From JBBQXY01 sp051004815 (GTDB lineage Bacteria > Chloroflexota > Ktedonobacteria > Ktedonobacterales > Ktedonobacteraceae): a stretch of 64,000 nt of DNA. The translations under genes and the position numbers were made by a program. Positions 17,740 to 26,612 of the stretch are shown here, one piece after another; within the stretch, counting starts at the first letter, position 1, and each line of letters opens with the position of its first letter. The stretch is from the NCBI GenBank assembly GCA_051004815.1, contig JBPCJY010000053.1:1-64000 (forward strand), in the 5' to 3' direction. The notes beneath the pieces are model-generated. The model saw only the letters and a program-made list of their open reading frames with translations. It was not told where the DNA came from and searched no databases.

Positions 17740-18516
17740 ATGTCTACGAATCCACACTCAACTGTTGTAGGTGTCTTTAGGGACCGTGAGATGGCCGAGC
17801 AGGCTCTGAATACGCTCAAGGATGCCGGTTTTGATAGTAATCAGCTTCATTATTCAGGTTCGAGCAGCGGTGGCGGTTTCTTTAAGAGCCTGTTTTCAGG
17901 TCCGAGCACAACAAACGACAGCTTTGTGAATGAACTTGCCGATTTGGGTGTGCCGGATGAAGAAACGCGTTACTATGCCAATGAGTATCAGAACGGGCAC
18001 TCGATTGTTGCCGTAGATGCGCAAGGCAATGAGCAAGAGGCTCTGAATATCATGCAAAGATATGGTGCATACAACGGCTACCACTCCGTTGTGGCAGGAA
18101 CATCACAACCTGCTAACTATGCGCAACAAAGTACCGGTAGGCCCACTCCAGCGAACCCTCCTGTTGTGCAGCAGCAAGGTGTACCACCTCAGGCCGCACC
18201 TCCCCCACCTCAAGCTGTCCAGGGGCATTCTAACCAAGAGAGCCAACAGGCTCCTCAAGGCTCTCAAGCCCCTCAGACTTCTGATACACTTCAGTCCTTG
18301 CAGGCTCAGCTCGCAGCAACGCAAAAGCAGATTCAGGATGTTCAGGCGCAATTACAGACGGCCAAGCAGCGCGAGGCACAATTGCAAGCGGCCCGGCAAC
18401 ATGATGCGCAGCTTCAGGAAACGCAAAAGCGGCTTCATGATGCTCAGGCGCAACTTCAGGCGACACTGACAGAGCTGCGGGCGACGCAGGCGAAGATTGG
18501 TGAGTCGAACCAATAG
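17740..18516 (+). CDS. General-stress-protein-17M-like domain with Gln-rich coiled-coil tail
   Basis: Residues 1-110 resemble the heat-induced/GsiB-YflT-type small stress domain: STVVGVFRDREMAEQALNTL, LKDAGFDSNQLHYS, FVNELADLGVPDEETRYYAN and EYQNGHSIVAVDAQGNEQEA. Residues 125-185 are a Pro/Gln-rich linker. Residues 190-258 form a coiled coil with an approximate repeat of QAQLQATQKQ/RQHDAQLQETQKR. No membrane segment is visible. It is preceded by its own good ribosome-binding site and is probably a monocistronic stress-related protein; the precise role is unknown. Confidence 0.75.
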   Translation: MSTNPHSTVVGVFRDREMAEQALNTLKDAGFDSNQLHYSGSSSGGGFFKSLFSGPSTTNDSFVNELADLGVPDEETRYYANEYQNGHSIVAVDAQGNEQEALNIMQRYGAYNGYHSVVAGTSQPANYAQQSTGRPTPANPPVVQQQGVPPQAAPPPPQAVQGHSNQESQQAPQGSQAPQTSDTLQSLQAQLAATQKQIQDVQAQLQTAKQREAQLQAARQHDAQLQETQKRLHDAQAQLQATLTELRATQAKIGESNQ

Positions 18517-18670
18517 TGGCCTTTACGATTATAGGTCGCGGATTTTGCTTGCGGCTCAGCTGAATATAATAACCACTCTCCTCAGCAATGATCTGCCGAC
18601 TTTGGCCTATTCCTTGTTGTAGAACTTGCAGCGATAATCTGCACTGGCCTGAAACATGCGTTTTTGACAG

Positions 18671-18735
18671 CCAGTGCAGAGGAAAGGCTCACCAGTGCAA
18701 TGGAAAGCCTGACCTGGTGCAGAGGAAAGCTGGTC
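18671..18735 (+). repeat. Three degenerate 21-bp direct repeats
   Basis: CCAGTGCAGAGGAAAGGCT at 18671, CCAGTGCAATGGAAAGCCT at 18692 and CTGGTGCAGAGGAAAGCTG at 18714 lie in tandem between two converging genes, with a period of 21-22 bp. They end just before the stop codon of the LOG gene. Confidence 0.7.
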
Positions 18736-18741
18736 TTCACA

Positions 18742-19620
18742 TCACCTGATTAACTGCTCCCGATGCGTATGGGCTGCTGGATTCTCTCGCTCATGGCGAT
18801 AGCTCTCCTGATACGCCTCGATAACCATCTGACATATTTCCCGCGGGTCATCGGAGAGGCGTAGTAAGCCAGCGTCTTCTGGAATAATCTTCTCGGAGGC
18901 AAGCATAGTATCGCGAATCCAGCTAAGAAGGCCAGCCCAATAGCGTGAATCGTAGAGGATGACCGGGAAATGGCTTACTTTCCTGGTTTGAATGAGCGTC
19001 AAAGCTTCGAAAAGCTCATCCATGGTGCCAAAACCACCCGGAAAGATGATAAAGGCTTCCGCGTATTTAATAAACATTGTTTTGCGCACAAAGAAGTAGC
19101 GAAAATCTAACGATATATCCAGGTAGGGATTGGAACCCTGCTCAAAAGGAAGTTCGATGTTGCATCCAATAGACGTATTTTCCCCTTCTTGTCCACCTTT
19201 GTTGGCTGCTTCCATAATGCCTGGGCCACCACCAGTGATAATGCCAAATCCTGCTTTTGCCAATAAGCGGGCAGTTTCAACCGCTGCCGCATAGGCTGGG
19301 TCTTCCGGTTTCACCCGTGCGGAACCAAAGATAGCCACTGAGGGTGGGATATGGGAAAGAGAATCAAAGCCCTCGACGAATTCACTCATAATGCGAAAAA
19401 CACGCCAGGGATCGGTAACGGTAAAGTCAAAGTGCATCGCACGTTCAAGGGCATGTTCTTTCTCCTTGACCTGTTCGGGTGAGGCCGGTTCCGACGAGCT
19501 AACCAGAGGTTGTGCTGGCCGATATAGCAAACGCTCATCCTCAGTTACCTGTCTTCGATTTCTACCCTGCTGATATCGTATGGGAGATTTGCCATTTTTC
19601 CGGTTATTGTTCCGACTCAT
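18742..19620 (-). CDS. LOG-family protein (TIGR00730 Rossmann fold)
   Basis: The protein shows the family's nucleotide-binding marks: SVAIFGSARVKPEDPAYAAA, GFGIITGGGPGIMEAANKGG, and FIIFPGGFGTMDELFEALTL. LOG proteins release the base from nucleoside 5'-monophosphates (cytokinin-activating or general nucleotide phosphoribohydrolases); older annotations call them lysine decarboxylases. The N-terminal 50 residues are basic and not part of the fold. The ATG at 19620 is preceded by GAGGAAGG at a suitable distance, though starts at 19629 and 19662 are also in frame. The start lies inside the end of glgB, so the two genes overlap and are probably coupled. Confidence 0.88.
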   Translation of the reverse strand: MSRNNNRKNGKSPIRYQQGRNRRQVTEDERLLYRPAQPLVSSSEPASPEQVKEKEHALERAMHFDFTVTDPWRVFRIMSEFVEGFDSLSHIPPSVAIFGSARVKPEDPAYAAAVETARLLAKAGFGIITGGGPGIMEAANKGGQEGENTSIGCNIELPFEQGSNPYLDISLDFRYFFVRKTMFIKYAEAFIIFPGGFGTMDELFEALTLIQTRKVSHFPVILYDSRYWAGLLSWIRDTMLASEKIIPEDAGLLRLSDDPREICQMVIEAYQESYRHERENPAAHTHREQLIR

Positions 19621-21655
19621 CTTCTTCATCGCCTTCCTCAGTATCCGTCGTATCCGTTTCATTGGGCCGTCGCTTCAGAATGACCGTACTCAGCGGCGGC
19701 AGTGTTAAGAGTATTGAATGTGGGCAGGACTGCCAAAACATTGGCCCAGTGGGCATAGGTTGCAGATTTTCTAAGCCACTACCACCATAGCGATCCGCAT
19801 CGCTATTCAGTAACTCATAGTATTCTCCCTTGTATGGAACTCCTACTCGATAGCCATGACGCGGGACAGGAGTGAAGTTACAGATAAAAATGAGCGTGTC
19901 GTCTTGCTCCTTACTGTTGCGCCTAAAGGATATGACACTATTATCTGAATCATGGGGGTCAATCCAGGTAAAGCCGCCTGGATCGGAGTCTAACTCACTA
20001 AGTGCTGCCTCACTCTGGTAGATCGAGTTCAAGTCGCGCAAAAAGTCGTGCAATTGCGCGTGACGTGGATCGCTTGGTGCTTCTAATAAATGCCAATCAA
20101 GGCTTTCCGCGAAATTCCACTCACGCCATTGCCCAAACTCAGCACCCATAAACAGGAGTTTTTTGCCAGGATGTCCCCACATATAGCCGTAAAACGCACG
20201 CAAATTGGCGAAGCGTTGCCAGAGATCACCGGGCATCTTATTTATCAGCGAGCCCTTTACATGAACGACTTCGTCATGCGAAAGTGGGAGTACAAAATTT
20301 TCGGAGTACGCATACATCAAAGAAAACGTGATATTGTTGTGGTGGTAACGCCGAAAGATGGGATCCAAATGCATGTACTCTAGCATATCGTGCATCCAAC
20401 CCATGTTCCATTTCAGGCTAAATCCTAACCCTCCAACATATGTCGGGCGCGAAACAAGGGGCCACGACGTTGACTCTTCCGCGATAGTTACTGTACCGGG
20501 CTCTTCCGCGTAGACCGCCTCATTCAAATGACGAAGAAAATCTACCGCCTCCAAATGCTCTCGTCCGCCATACTGGTTGGCAACCCATTCCCCCGGCTTG
20601 CGCAAGTAATCGAGATAGAGCATCGAAGCCACCGCATCTACACGCAAACCATCGATGTGATACTCGCGTAGCCAGAATAGTGCATTGGCGATCAAAAAGT
20701 TGCGTACCTCGCTACGTCCGTAATCAAAGACCAGGGTACCCCATTCTTTATGTTCACCTTTGCGGGTATCGGCATATTCATAGAGGTGAGTGCCATCAAA
20801 GTAACTCAGCGCATGTCCATCTTTCGGAAAGTGCGCCGGAACCCAATCCAGAAAGATACCAATCCCTTGTTGGTGCATATAATCAACGAAATATTGGAAA
20901 TCTTCCGGCGGGCCAAAGCGGCTGGTTGGAGCATAGTAGCCTGTGACTTGGTAGCCCCACGAGCCATCATAAGGATACTCGGCAACTGGCATCAGTTCGA
21001 TATGCGTAAAACCCAGGTCTTTGACGTAGGCCGATAGGGCGTGCGCCAACTCCCGGTAGGTCATGTAACGCGTTTCCTCCGGGTCGCCCTCGATCCGTCG
21101 TTCGGGAATATGCATCCAGGAGCCGAGGTGTACTTCATAAATGGAGATTGGCGCACTCAATCGGTGGTGTTCTGCCCTCTGCTCCATCCATGCTTCGTCT
21201 TTCCACTGATATTGATGAATATCTGCCACAATACTGGCGGTCTTGGGACGCAGTTCGGCGGCAAAACCATAGGGGTCGGTCTTCTCCGCGGTATAGCTGT
21301 TGTGGCGTGAATAAATAGCATATTTGTAAAGTATGCCGTTGTGCAGCCCTGGTATAAAGCATTCCCAGACACCTAGATCGACGTGGCGTAACTGCATCTG
21401 GTTTGCACTACGATTCCAGTTATTGAAATCGCCTACGACTGAGACAGAGAGTGCATTGGGTGCCCAAACGGCAAAATTCACCCCTGCGACACCGTTTGCT
21501 GCACGCTCATGCGCTCCCATCTTTTCGTAGATGCGATAATTTTTTCCCTGTCCAAACAGGTACAGGTCGAAATCGCTAAAGATGGAAGGAGTTGTTTCTT
21601 CCTGCGAGGTTGATGTGTCATCCGGCATATTATCTTGTTGCTGTGGAACTGTCAT
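19604..21655 (-). CDS. glgB: 1,4-alpha-glucan branching enzyme
   Basis: GlgB makes alpha-1,6 branches in glycogen. The 683-residue protein has the N-terminal CBM48 domain (GVAGVNFAVWAPNALSVSVV, GDFNNWNRSANQM) followed by the GH13 barrel: IELMPVAEYPYDGSWGYQVT, YHIDGLRVDAVASMLYLDY with the nucleophile Asp, VTIAEESTSWP with the acid Glu, and NFVLPLSHDEVVHVKGSL with the transition-state Asp. The C-terminal beta domain ends in an acidic tail (TDTTDTEEGDEEDESEQ). The ATG at 21655 is preferred over a GTG at 21733, whose extra 26 residues are not family-like. No other glycogen genes are in view. Confidence 0.96.
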   Translation of the reverse strand: MTVPQQQDNMPDDTSTSQEETTPSIFSDFDLYLFGQGKNYRIYEKMGAHERAANGVAGVNFAVWAPNALSVSVVGDFNNWNRSANQMQLRHVDLGVWECFIPGLHNGILYKYAIYSRHNSYTAEKTDPYGFAAELRPKTASIVADIHQYQWKDEAWMEQRAEHHRLSAPISIYEVHLGSWMHIPERRIEGDPEETRYMTYRELAHALSAYVKDLGFTHIELMPVAEYPYDGSWGYQVTGYYAPTSRFGPPEDFQYFVDYMHQQGIGIFLDWVPAHFPKDGHALSYFDGTHLYEYADTRKGEHKEWGTLVFDYGRSEVRNFLIANALFWLREYHIDGLRVDAVASMLYLDYLRKPGEWVANQYGGREHLEAVDFLRHLNEAVYAEEPGTVTIAEESTSWPLVSRPTYVGGLGFSLKWNMGWMHDMLEYMHLDPIFRRYHHNNITFSLMYAYSENFVLPLSHDEVVHVKGSLINKMPGDLWQRFANLRAFYGYMWGHPGKKLLFMGAEFGQWREWNFAESLDWHLLEAPSDPRHAQLHDFLRDLNSIYQSEAALSELDSDPGGFTWIDPHDSDNSVISFRRNSKEQDDTLIFICNFTPVPRHGYRVGVPYKGEYYELLNSDADRYGGSGLENLQPMPTGPMFWQSCPHSILLTLPPLSTVILKRRPNETDTTDTEEGDEEDESEQ

Positions 21656-21860
21656 GGCTATTTCCCTTGCATTCTTTTTATCACACCTGTCCAGATAAGG
21701 CTCCATCAGTGGTTGCCATCCTAAGAATAGCACATATGGGAAGTGGCATTTTCACAAAATGGAGGCCTTTACTCATTATACCTTGGATGAACCTTTACCT
21801 TTCGCTCACCGTGTAATATCATAAGGTTGAGTAGCAAATCAACACAGGAGAAACGACACT

Positions 21861-22940
21861 ATGTCATCCTCACCAGAGCACTCTCTCTATCGTGACCTGG
21901 GCATCCATCGTGTGCTTGAACCAGCAGGCACGCTACCACAACCAGCCTGGAAACTGGATAATACACCGATGGCCACTGCCACTGAGACACTGGTCAACGT
22001 GCAAAAGCTACATATAGACTCAGCAAGCTTCACGCAGATCGCGCATGCATGCGAACGTGATCCCGCGAGAATGCGCAGCCATATTATGGATATTATAGCC
22101 AGACGGGGAAAAATGCATAATCCCGTCACAGGTTCTGGCGGTGTCCTGCTGGGAACAATTGAGCAACTGGACGAGGATTATGGGAAAATGCACAATCTGG
22201 CTATAGGAGATACCATCGTCAGCCTGACCTCCTTGAGTTGGCTACCGCTCTACCTGGAGGAGATACACGCCATTCACCTTGAACGTTCCGAGCTAGAAGT
22301 TACAGGAAAAGCGATTTTTTTTCGCAGCAATCCCCTGGCAACACTTCCTGCCGATCTCCCACAAGCTATCGTTGTGGCCGCGCTGGATGTCGCGGGTGCT
22401 CCTGCTCGTGTAGCTACCATGGTACAACCAGGTCAACGCGTTACCGTGTTGGGCGCGGGTGGCACAGCCGGTCTGCTGACGCTGTGTGCTATCCGTCAAA
22501 AGCTAGGTCACAGTGGGCAGATCATCGCCATTGAGTATAGCGATAAGGCGTTGCAGGACATCGCCACTCTGGATGTGGCAAATACGCTTCTGCGCGGTGA
22601 TGCAACACGCCCTTTAGAGCTTAGCGAGCAAGTACAAAATGCCTGTGCTGGAGATGATTACCAGGCCGATCTCACCATCAATGTTGTCAACGTTCCCAAC
22701 ACAGAATTCGCCACTATCTTGCTCACGAAACCGGATGGCCGTGTCCTATTTTTTAGTATGGCCACCAGCTTTACCGTAGCTGCGTTAGGTGCCGAAGGCA
22801 TGGCCCGGCAGGTCGAGATGCATATTGGAAATGGCTATATGCCAGATCATGGCAAGGTAGCCATACAGTTGCTGCGCGACTTTCTGCCCCTACGCACCAT
22901 CTTTACCCGACGGTTTAGCCCGGTAGGAACAGGGCAGTGA
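21861..22940 (+). CDS. kdd: L-erythro-3,5-diaminohexanoate dehydrogenase-like protein
   Basis: The 359-residue protein resembles Kdd, the NAD-dependent dehydrogenase of the lysine fermentation pathway. Visible parts are the N-terminal SLYRDLGIHRVLEPAGTLPQ, ITGSGGVLLGT-like GSGGVLLGTIEQLDEDYG, the Rossmann loop GQRVTVLGAGGTAGLLTLCA and the late DGRVLFFSMATSFTVAALGA. The ORF after it (start overlapping the TGA here) resembles KamB of the same pathway. The other pathway genes (kamD, kamE, kce, kal) are not in this window. The start at 21861 follows CAGGAGAAACGAC. Family call is from recalled motifs; pathway role is an inference. Confidence 0.7.
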   Translation: MSSSPEHSLYRDLGIHRVLEPAGTLPQPAWKLDNTPMATATETLVNVQKLHIDSASFTQIAHACERDPARMRSHIMDIIARRGKMHNPVTGSGGVLLGTIEQLDEDYGKMHNLAIGDTIVSLTSLSWLPLYLEEIHAIHLERSELEVTGKAIFFRSNPLATLPADLPQAIVVAALDVAGAPARVATMVQPGQRVTVLGAGGTAGLLTLCAIRQKLGHSGQIIAIEYSDKALQDIATLDVANTLLRGDATRPLELSEQVQNACAGDDYQADLTINVVNVPNTEFATILLTKPDGRVLFFSMATSFTVAALGAEGMARQVEMHIGNGYMPDHGKVAIQLLRDFLPLRTIFTRRFSPVGTGQ

Positions 22941-24046
22941 TGATATCTCTTGCTCACATCGTTGCCAACGCCAATATCCAACGCCTCTCGCTGATTGGCC
23001 TCGCAAAAAACGTGGGAAAAACCACCACCACAAATTATTTGCTCAAAACGTTGCTGAGCGAACAACTCTATCACGCAGAGGAATTAGCGTTAACTTCACT
23101 GGGCCTGGATGGAGAAGCTAGCGATGCCTTGACTGGTCTGCCTAAGCCGCGCTATGTGCCAGCAGCGGGCCTCTTAATCGCGACAACCGTTGACTTGTTA
23201 CGTCAAGCAGAGCGTGATGGCGCACAGGTTGAACACCTCGTGCAATTGCCTGGCAGAACCGCGTTAGGGCCTGTCATACTTGCTCGCGTCCTGCAACCTG
23301 GACGCATTATGCTCGCTGGCCCCACCTTGTTAAGCGATCTGCGCTATACGCTTGCCCAATTTCAAAGCTATGGCGCACGCCTGAGCATTATTGATGGCGC
23401 GATTAATCGCCTTGGAGCGGCAATACCGGCAGTAACCGACGCGTGCATCGCCTGTACTGGGGCAAGCGTTGGCGCAACACCAGAGCTGGTGGCACACAGA
23501 ACAGCCGATGTACTCGCCCGCCTCACAATGCCACAAACACCATTGGCTGATGTCTATAGGAAGCTTCATCCACAGGCTCGGCTCCTCACGTTTGTCTCAG
23601 ATAGCAATGAACAAGTCAATGAGCAGACCGTGGAAATGTATACAGGCTCCATGGAACCTGCTGCTGAGGTACGTTGGATTGTCGATAGTATGCAAGGTAA
23701 ACAAACTACGCAACATTCCGTCTATTGCTTACGTGGTGCCTTTACTGAAGAGCTTGCCAGAGCACTCCTGGCACAGTTACCCTTGTCACAAGCAGGTAAA
23801 GCGGCAGAACTTATCGTTGGTGATGCTACAAAGATTTTTTGTCATTCCGTTGTTTTACAGCGACTCGCCGCCAGGGGATTACAAGTGAGTGTTGCCGATC
23901 CTATCCGTATCCTGGCAATGACCATCAATCCCTACACACCGGAATATGTCTGTTCGCCGCAGCGTTTACTGGATGCCCTTGTGAAAGAATTGCCAGAGCC
24001 GCATCCTCCCATCTTCGATGTTGTTTCGGGCCTTCATTTCCCGTGA
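22940..24046 (+). CDS. P-loop protein resembling lysine 5,6-aminomutase reactivase subunit KamB
   Basis: The 368-residue protein begins with a clear nucleotide-binding loop, LIGLAKNVGKTTTTNYLLK, and later has LTSLGLDGEASDALTGLPKP, LAGPTLLSDLRYTLAQFQS and RLSIIDGAINRLGAAIPAVT. This arrangement matches what I recall of KamB, one of two subunits that reactivate B12-dependent lysine 5,6-aminomutase. It overlaps the stop codon of the kdd-like gene (GTGATG), so the two are translationally coupled. Neither the ATPase partner KamC nor the aminomutase is here, so a different role, for instance with another B12 enzyme, is possible. Confidence 0.6.
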   Translation: MISLAHIVANANIQRLSLIGLAKNVGKTTTTNYLLKTLLSEQLYHAEELALTSLGLDGEASDALTGLPKPRYVPAAGLLIATTVDLLRQAERDGAQVEHLVQLPGRTALGPVILARVLQPGRIMLAGPTLLSDLRYTLAQFQSYGARLSIIDGAINRLGAAIPAVTDACIACTGASVGATPELVAHRTADVLARLTMPQTPLADVYRKLHPQARLLTFVSDSNEQVNEQTVEMYTGSMEPAAEVRWIVDSMQGKQTTQHSVYCLRGAFTEELARALLAQLPLSQAGKAAELIVGDATKIFCHSVVLQRLAARGLQVSVADPIRILAMTINPYTPEYVCSPQRLLDALVKELPEPHPPIFDVVSGLHFP

Positions 24047-24196
24047 CAGATGAGTCGCAATCAGCGTGAATTGCGTATACTCTATAGCGGGGAACATCCC
24101 CAGATGGCATAGACCATTTGCACAGACATACCATCCACTGCCCAAAATGTTAGAATACTTCATGTGATAAAGATAGAGAAGGGAGATTACATTTCT

Positions 24197-24595
24197 ATGA
24201 CCATAAACATGGCTAGCATAAAACAACGACTTCTGGCGAAGCAAGCGGAACTGCAAGAGAATATAGGCAGTTTGACCGAAGCCCATCCTACTCCGGTTGG
24301 AGCTATCGAGGCTAGCGACGGGCCACAGGATTTTGAAGATGTAGCCGTTGACTTTTTGGAGACACAAAAGGAACAGTCGCTGGAGGTCAATTCACAAGCC
24401 TTACTGACCGAGGTGCAGGCTGCCTTGCAACGTATTGCTGATGGCACATATGGAAAATGTGTGGTCTGCGGACAACCCATTCCTGAGAAACGCCTGGAAG
24501 CAATTCCATGGGCAGCGCGTTGCGTAAAAGACGAGGAGCAGCTAGAACAGAGAAACCTCAGCGTCACAGAAACATACGACGCTGACCTTAACTAA
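24197..24595 (+). CDS. TraR/DksA-type C4 zinc-finger protein
   Basis: The 132-residue protein has an N-terminal helical hairpin (SIKQRLLAKQAELQENIG, FLETQKEQSLEVNSQALL) and the C-terminal C4 zinc finger CVVCGQPIPEKRLEAIPWAA with RC. DksA-like proteins act on the RNA polymerase secondary channel, but the two acidic tip residues cannot be assigned with certainty here. The ATG at 24197 follows GGGAG; an upstream in-frame start (24164) has no such site. It lies directly before lspA and rluD, a neighbourhood seen in many bacteria. Confidence 0.9.
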   Translation: MTINMASIKQRLLAKQAELQENIGSLTEAHPTPVGAIEASDGPQDFEDVAVDFLETQKEQSLEVNSQALLTEVQAALQRIADGTYGKCVVCGQPIPEKRLEAIPWAARCVKDEEQLEQRNLSVTETYDADLN

Positions 24596-24696
24596 CAGCA
24601 GCACAGGTACGTTCATCTCCTTTCCAAACCGTGGTAAATCAGGTACAATACAGACACCTATTCAATTGGACGCAGCGGAAAGGAAATGAACATATC

Positions 24697-25293
24697 GTGT
24701 CGGCTAAAAAAGCTCGTAGAAATGACGCCCTGGCACTCCTGACAGTTATTGTGGTGATTGCCCTGGATCAATGGACAAAAAATCTGGTGGTGCAACAGTT
24801 AAGCCCGCCTGAAAGCCATCCACCGATACCATTGATCGGGCAATATCTTAGCATCTATTACCTACAGAATGCAGGCGCGGCATTTAGCATGTTTGCCAAT
24901 ACCTATGTGCTCGCGATCTTGATTGCCGCCGCGGTGTGCCTTATTGCTTTCTTGTATGCTCGTATGATTAATACCGGCCCGTTACTACTCAAGCTTATCT
25001 TCGGTATGATTATCGGTGGTGCGGCGGGTAATCTGATTGATCGTGCCATACGCGGTGGGCGAGTCGTTGACTTCATTTTCTTTCGCATTCCTGCAATAGG
25101 CTTTAATTTCGCCGTTTTCAATATCGCTGATGCCTCCATCTCCGTGGGTGTTTTCTTGCTCTTCGTTTTTATCCTGATCGGAGGGCTACGCAAACCTCAT
25201 CCTGAAACAAAGAGCACAGAAGAAATAATGGCACCAACAACAGTAAAGAAGAGCGGTACCCTCCGCTCTACGGAGCAAGATGCACAACCTTGA
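24697..25293 (+). CDS. lspA: Lipoprotein signal peptidase
   Basis: LspA cleaves the signal peptides of prolipoproteins in the membrane. Four hydrophobic segments are present, with the family boxes VIVVIALDQWTKNLVVQQL, NAGAAFSMFANTYV, GAAGNLIDRAIRGGRVVDFI and FNIADASISVGVFLLF; the catalytic Asp pair sits in NLIDR/FNIADA. The GTG at 24697 follows GGAAAGGAAATG and gives a normal N-terminus; the longer reading from 24631 adds a hydrophilic tail. The 3' end overlaps rluD by 14 bases. A hydrophilic C-terminal tail of about 30 residues is added beyond the usual end. Confidence 0.95.
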   Translation: MSAKKARRNDALALLTVIVVIALDQWTKNLVVQQLSPPESHPPIPLIGQYLSIYYLQNAGAAFSMFANTYVLAILIAAAVCLIAFLYARMINTGPLLLKLIFGMIIGGAAGNLIDRAIRGGRVVDFIFFRIPAIGFNFAVFNIADASISVGVFLLFVFILIGGLRKPHPETKSTEEIMAPTTVKKSGTLRSTEQDAQP

Positions 25294-26230
25294 TATTTCC
25301 CAACCGAGCCAATCACAGCGATGGAGCATAACCGAAGAGCATGTGGGGACGCGGCTTGATCGTTTCCTGGTCTCAATGCTCGTTGAAACGTCGCGCACAA
25401 CGGTGCAACAACTGATAAGCGACGGAGAAATACTCGTCAATGGACGTGTCAGTAAGCCAAGCTATGCTTTGAGGGAAGGTGATGAGGTAGAAGTTACACG
25501 TAGTACCCCCACGCATGCTGCAAGTACGGTTACGCCACAACTCTTGCCGCTCGATATTATCTATGAAGACAATGACTTACTGGTTATCAACAAACAAGCT
25601 GGGTTGGTGGTTCACCCCGCGGCTGGACATACCGATGATACACTCGTGAACGCTCTGCTGGCACGCTACCCTGCTCTACAAGAGGAAGAGGGAGATCGCC
25701 CTGGCATCGTTCATCGCCTTGATCGCGATACATCCGGCCTTATCATCGTCGCTAAAAACTTGCGTACTCAGGCCGCACTAATAGAGCAGATGAAGCGGCA
25801 CGAGATCACGAAACGTTACCTGGCCCTGGTGGAAGGCAACGTATCGCTCGACCATGGCAGTATTGATGCCCCCATTGGGCGCGATCCGCGCCATCGTCAA
25901 AAAATGGCGGTCACGACTGTAGGAAGTCGAGATGCCGTCACCCACTTTCGTGTACTACAGCGTTTCCAACGCCATACATTGTTGCTTGTGCAGTTGGAAA
26001 CTGGACGTACACACCAGATTCGCGTGCATTTGCAGGCCATCGGCCACCCTGTTGTCGGTGATCCCGTTTATGGATCAGGTCATACCAATCCCAATATTCC
26101 CCTGCATCGTCAGTTTCTCCACGCGTCCCAGCTCGCCTTCACGCATCCCATCACAGGCATCCTATTGGATATTGAGGCACCCCTGCCCGCTGATTTGGAT
26201 TTTGTGCTACACCAAAATCTTTCCGTATAG
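25280..26230 (+). CDS. rluD: RluA/RluD-family pseudouridine synthase
   Basis: The 316-residue enzyme has an N-terminal S4 RNA-binding domain (GTRLDRFLVSMLVETSRTTV, LISDGEILVNGRVSKPSYAL). The catalytic domain carries HRLDRDTSGLIIVAKNLRTQ, with the catalytic Asp, and LETGRTHQIRVHLQAIGHPV. It isomerises uridines in 23S rRNA; which positions cannot be told from sequence. It overlaps lspA, which implies co-transcription from the DksA-like gene onward. Confidence 0.94.
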   Translation: MHNLDISQPSQSQRWSITEEHVGTRLDRFLVSMLVETSRTTVQQLISDGEILVNGRVSKPSYALREGDEVEVTRSTPTHAASTVTPQLLPLDIIYEDNDLLVINKQAGLVVHPAAGHTDDTLVNALLARYPALQEEEGDRPGIVHRLDRDTSGLIIVAKNLRTQAALIEQMKRHEITKRYLALVEGNVSLDHGSIDAPIGRDPRHRQKMAVTTVGSRDAVTHFRVLQRFQRHTLLLVQLETGRTHQIRVHLQAIGHPVVGDPVYGSGHTNPNIPLHRQFLHASQLAFTHPITGILLDIEAPLPADLDFVLHQNLSV

Positions 26231-26612
26231 TGCCTTGCAAATAAGGCTTTTGTCGGCTATACTATCTACAGAGAAACAAACAACAACGTCTCAACGACAA
26301 CCTACGAGTAATCTCTAGCAACGTTGCATAGCTGAATCCTGAGCTATCAACACTACCTCATTGACTCCAAGACCCTAACCACTACCAATATGGGCTATTT
26401 TCAATGTGATTCTTTGTGTTTCCGCAAAACTTGCTGTACAGTACGTTTTGTGCAACGAACGACTTGAATAGAGCTTCTGTTCTATATTGCGTGTTTTAAT
26501 AGAAGTGGATGTGGGGTGGGGTAGTGGAGGAGGATTCCTCCGGCCAACAGTCGGTATTTCTTCAATTGAGGAAAAAGTGGCTTTTACCCGTGAGGAAAGG
26601 AGAAAACAAAGT
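26231..26612 (+). other. Long leader or promoter region
   Basis: About 380 bp without a gene between rluD and the membrane protein. A promoter-like pair TTGCAA (26235-26240) and TATACT (26258-26263) with a 17-bp spacer starts just after rluD. If used, the next gene has a leader of about 340 bases. AAAGGAG before the ATG at 26613 is its ribosome-binding site. No obvious riboswitch was recognised. Confidence 0.4.
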
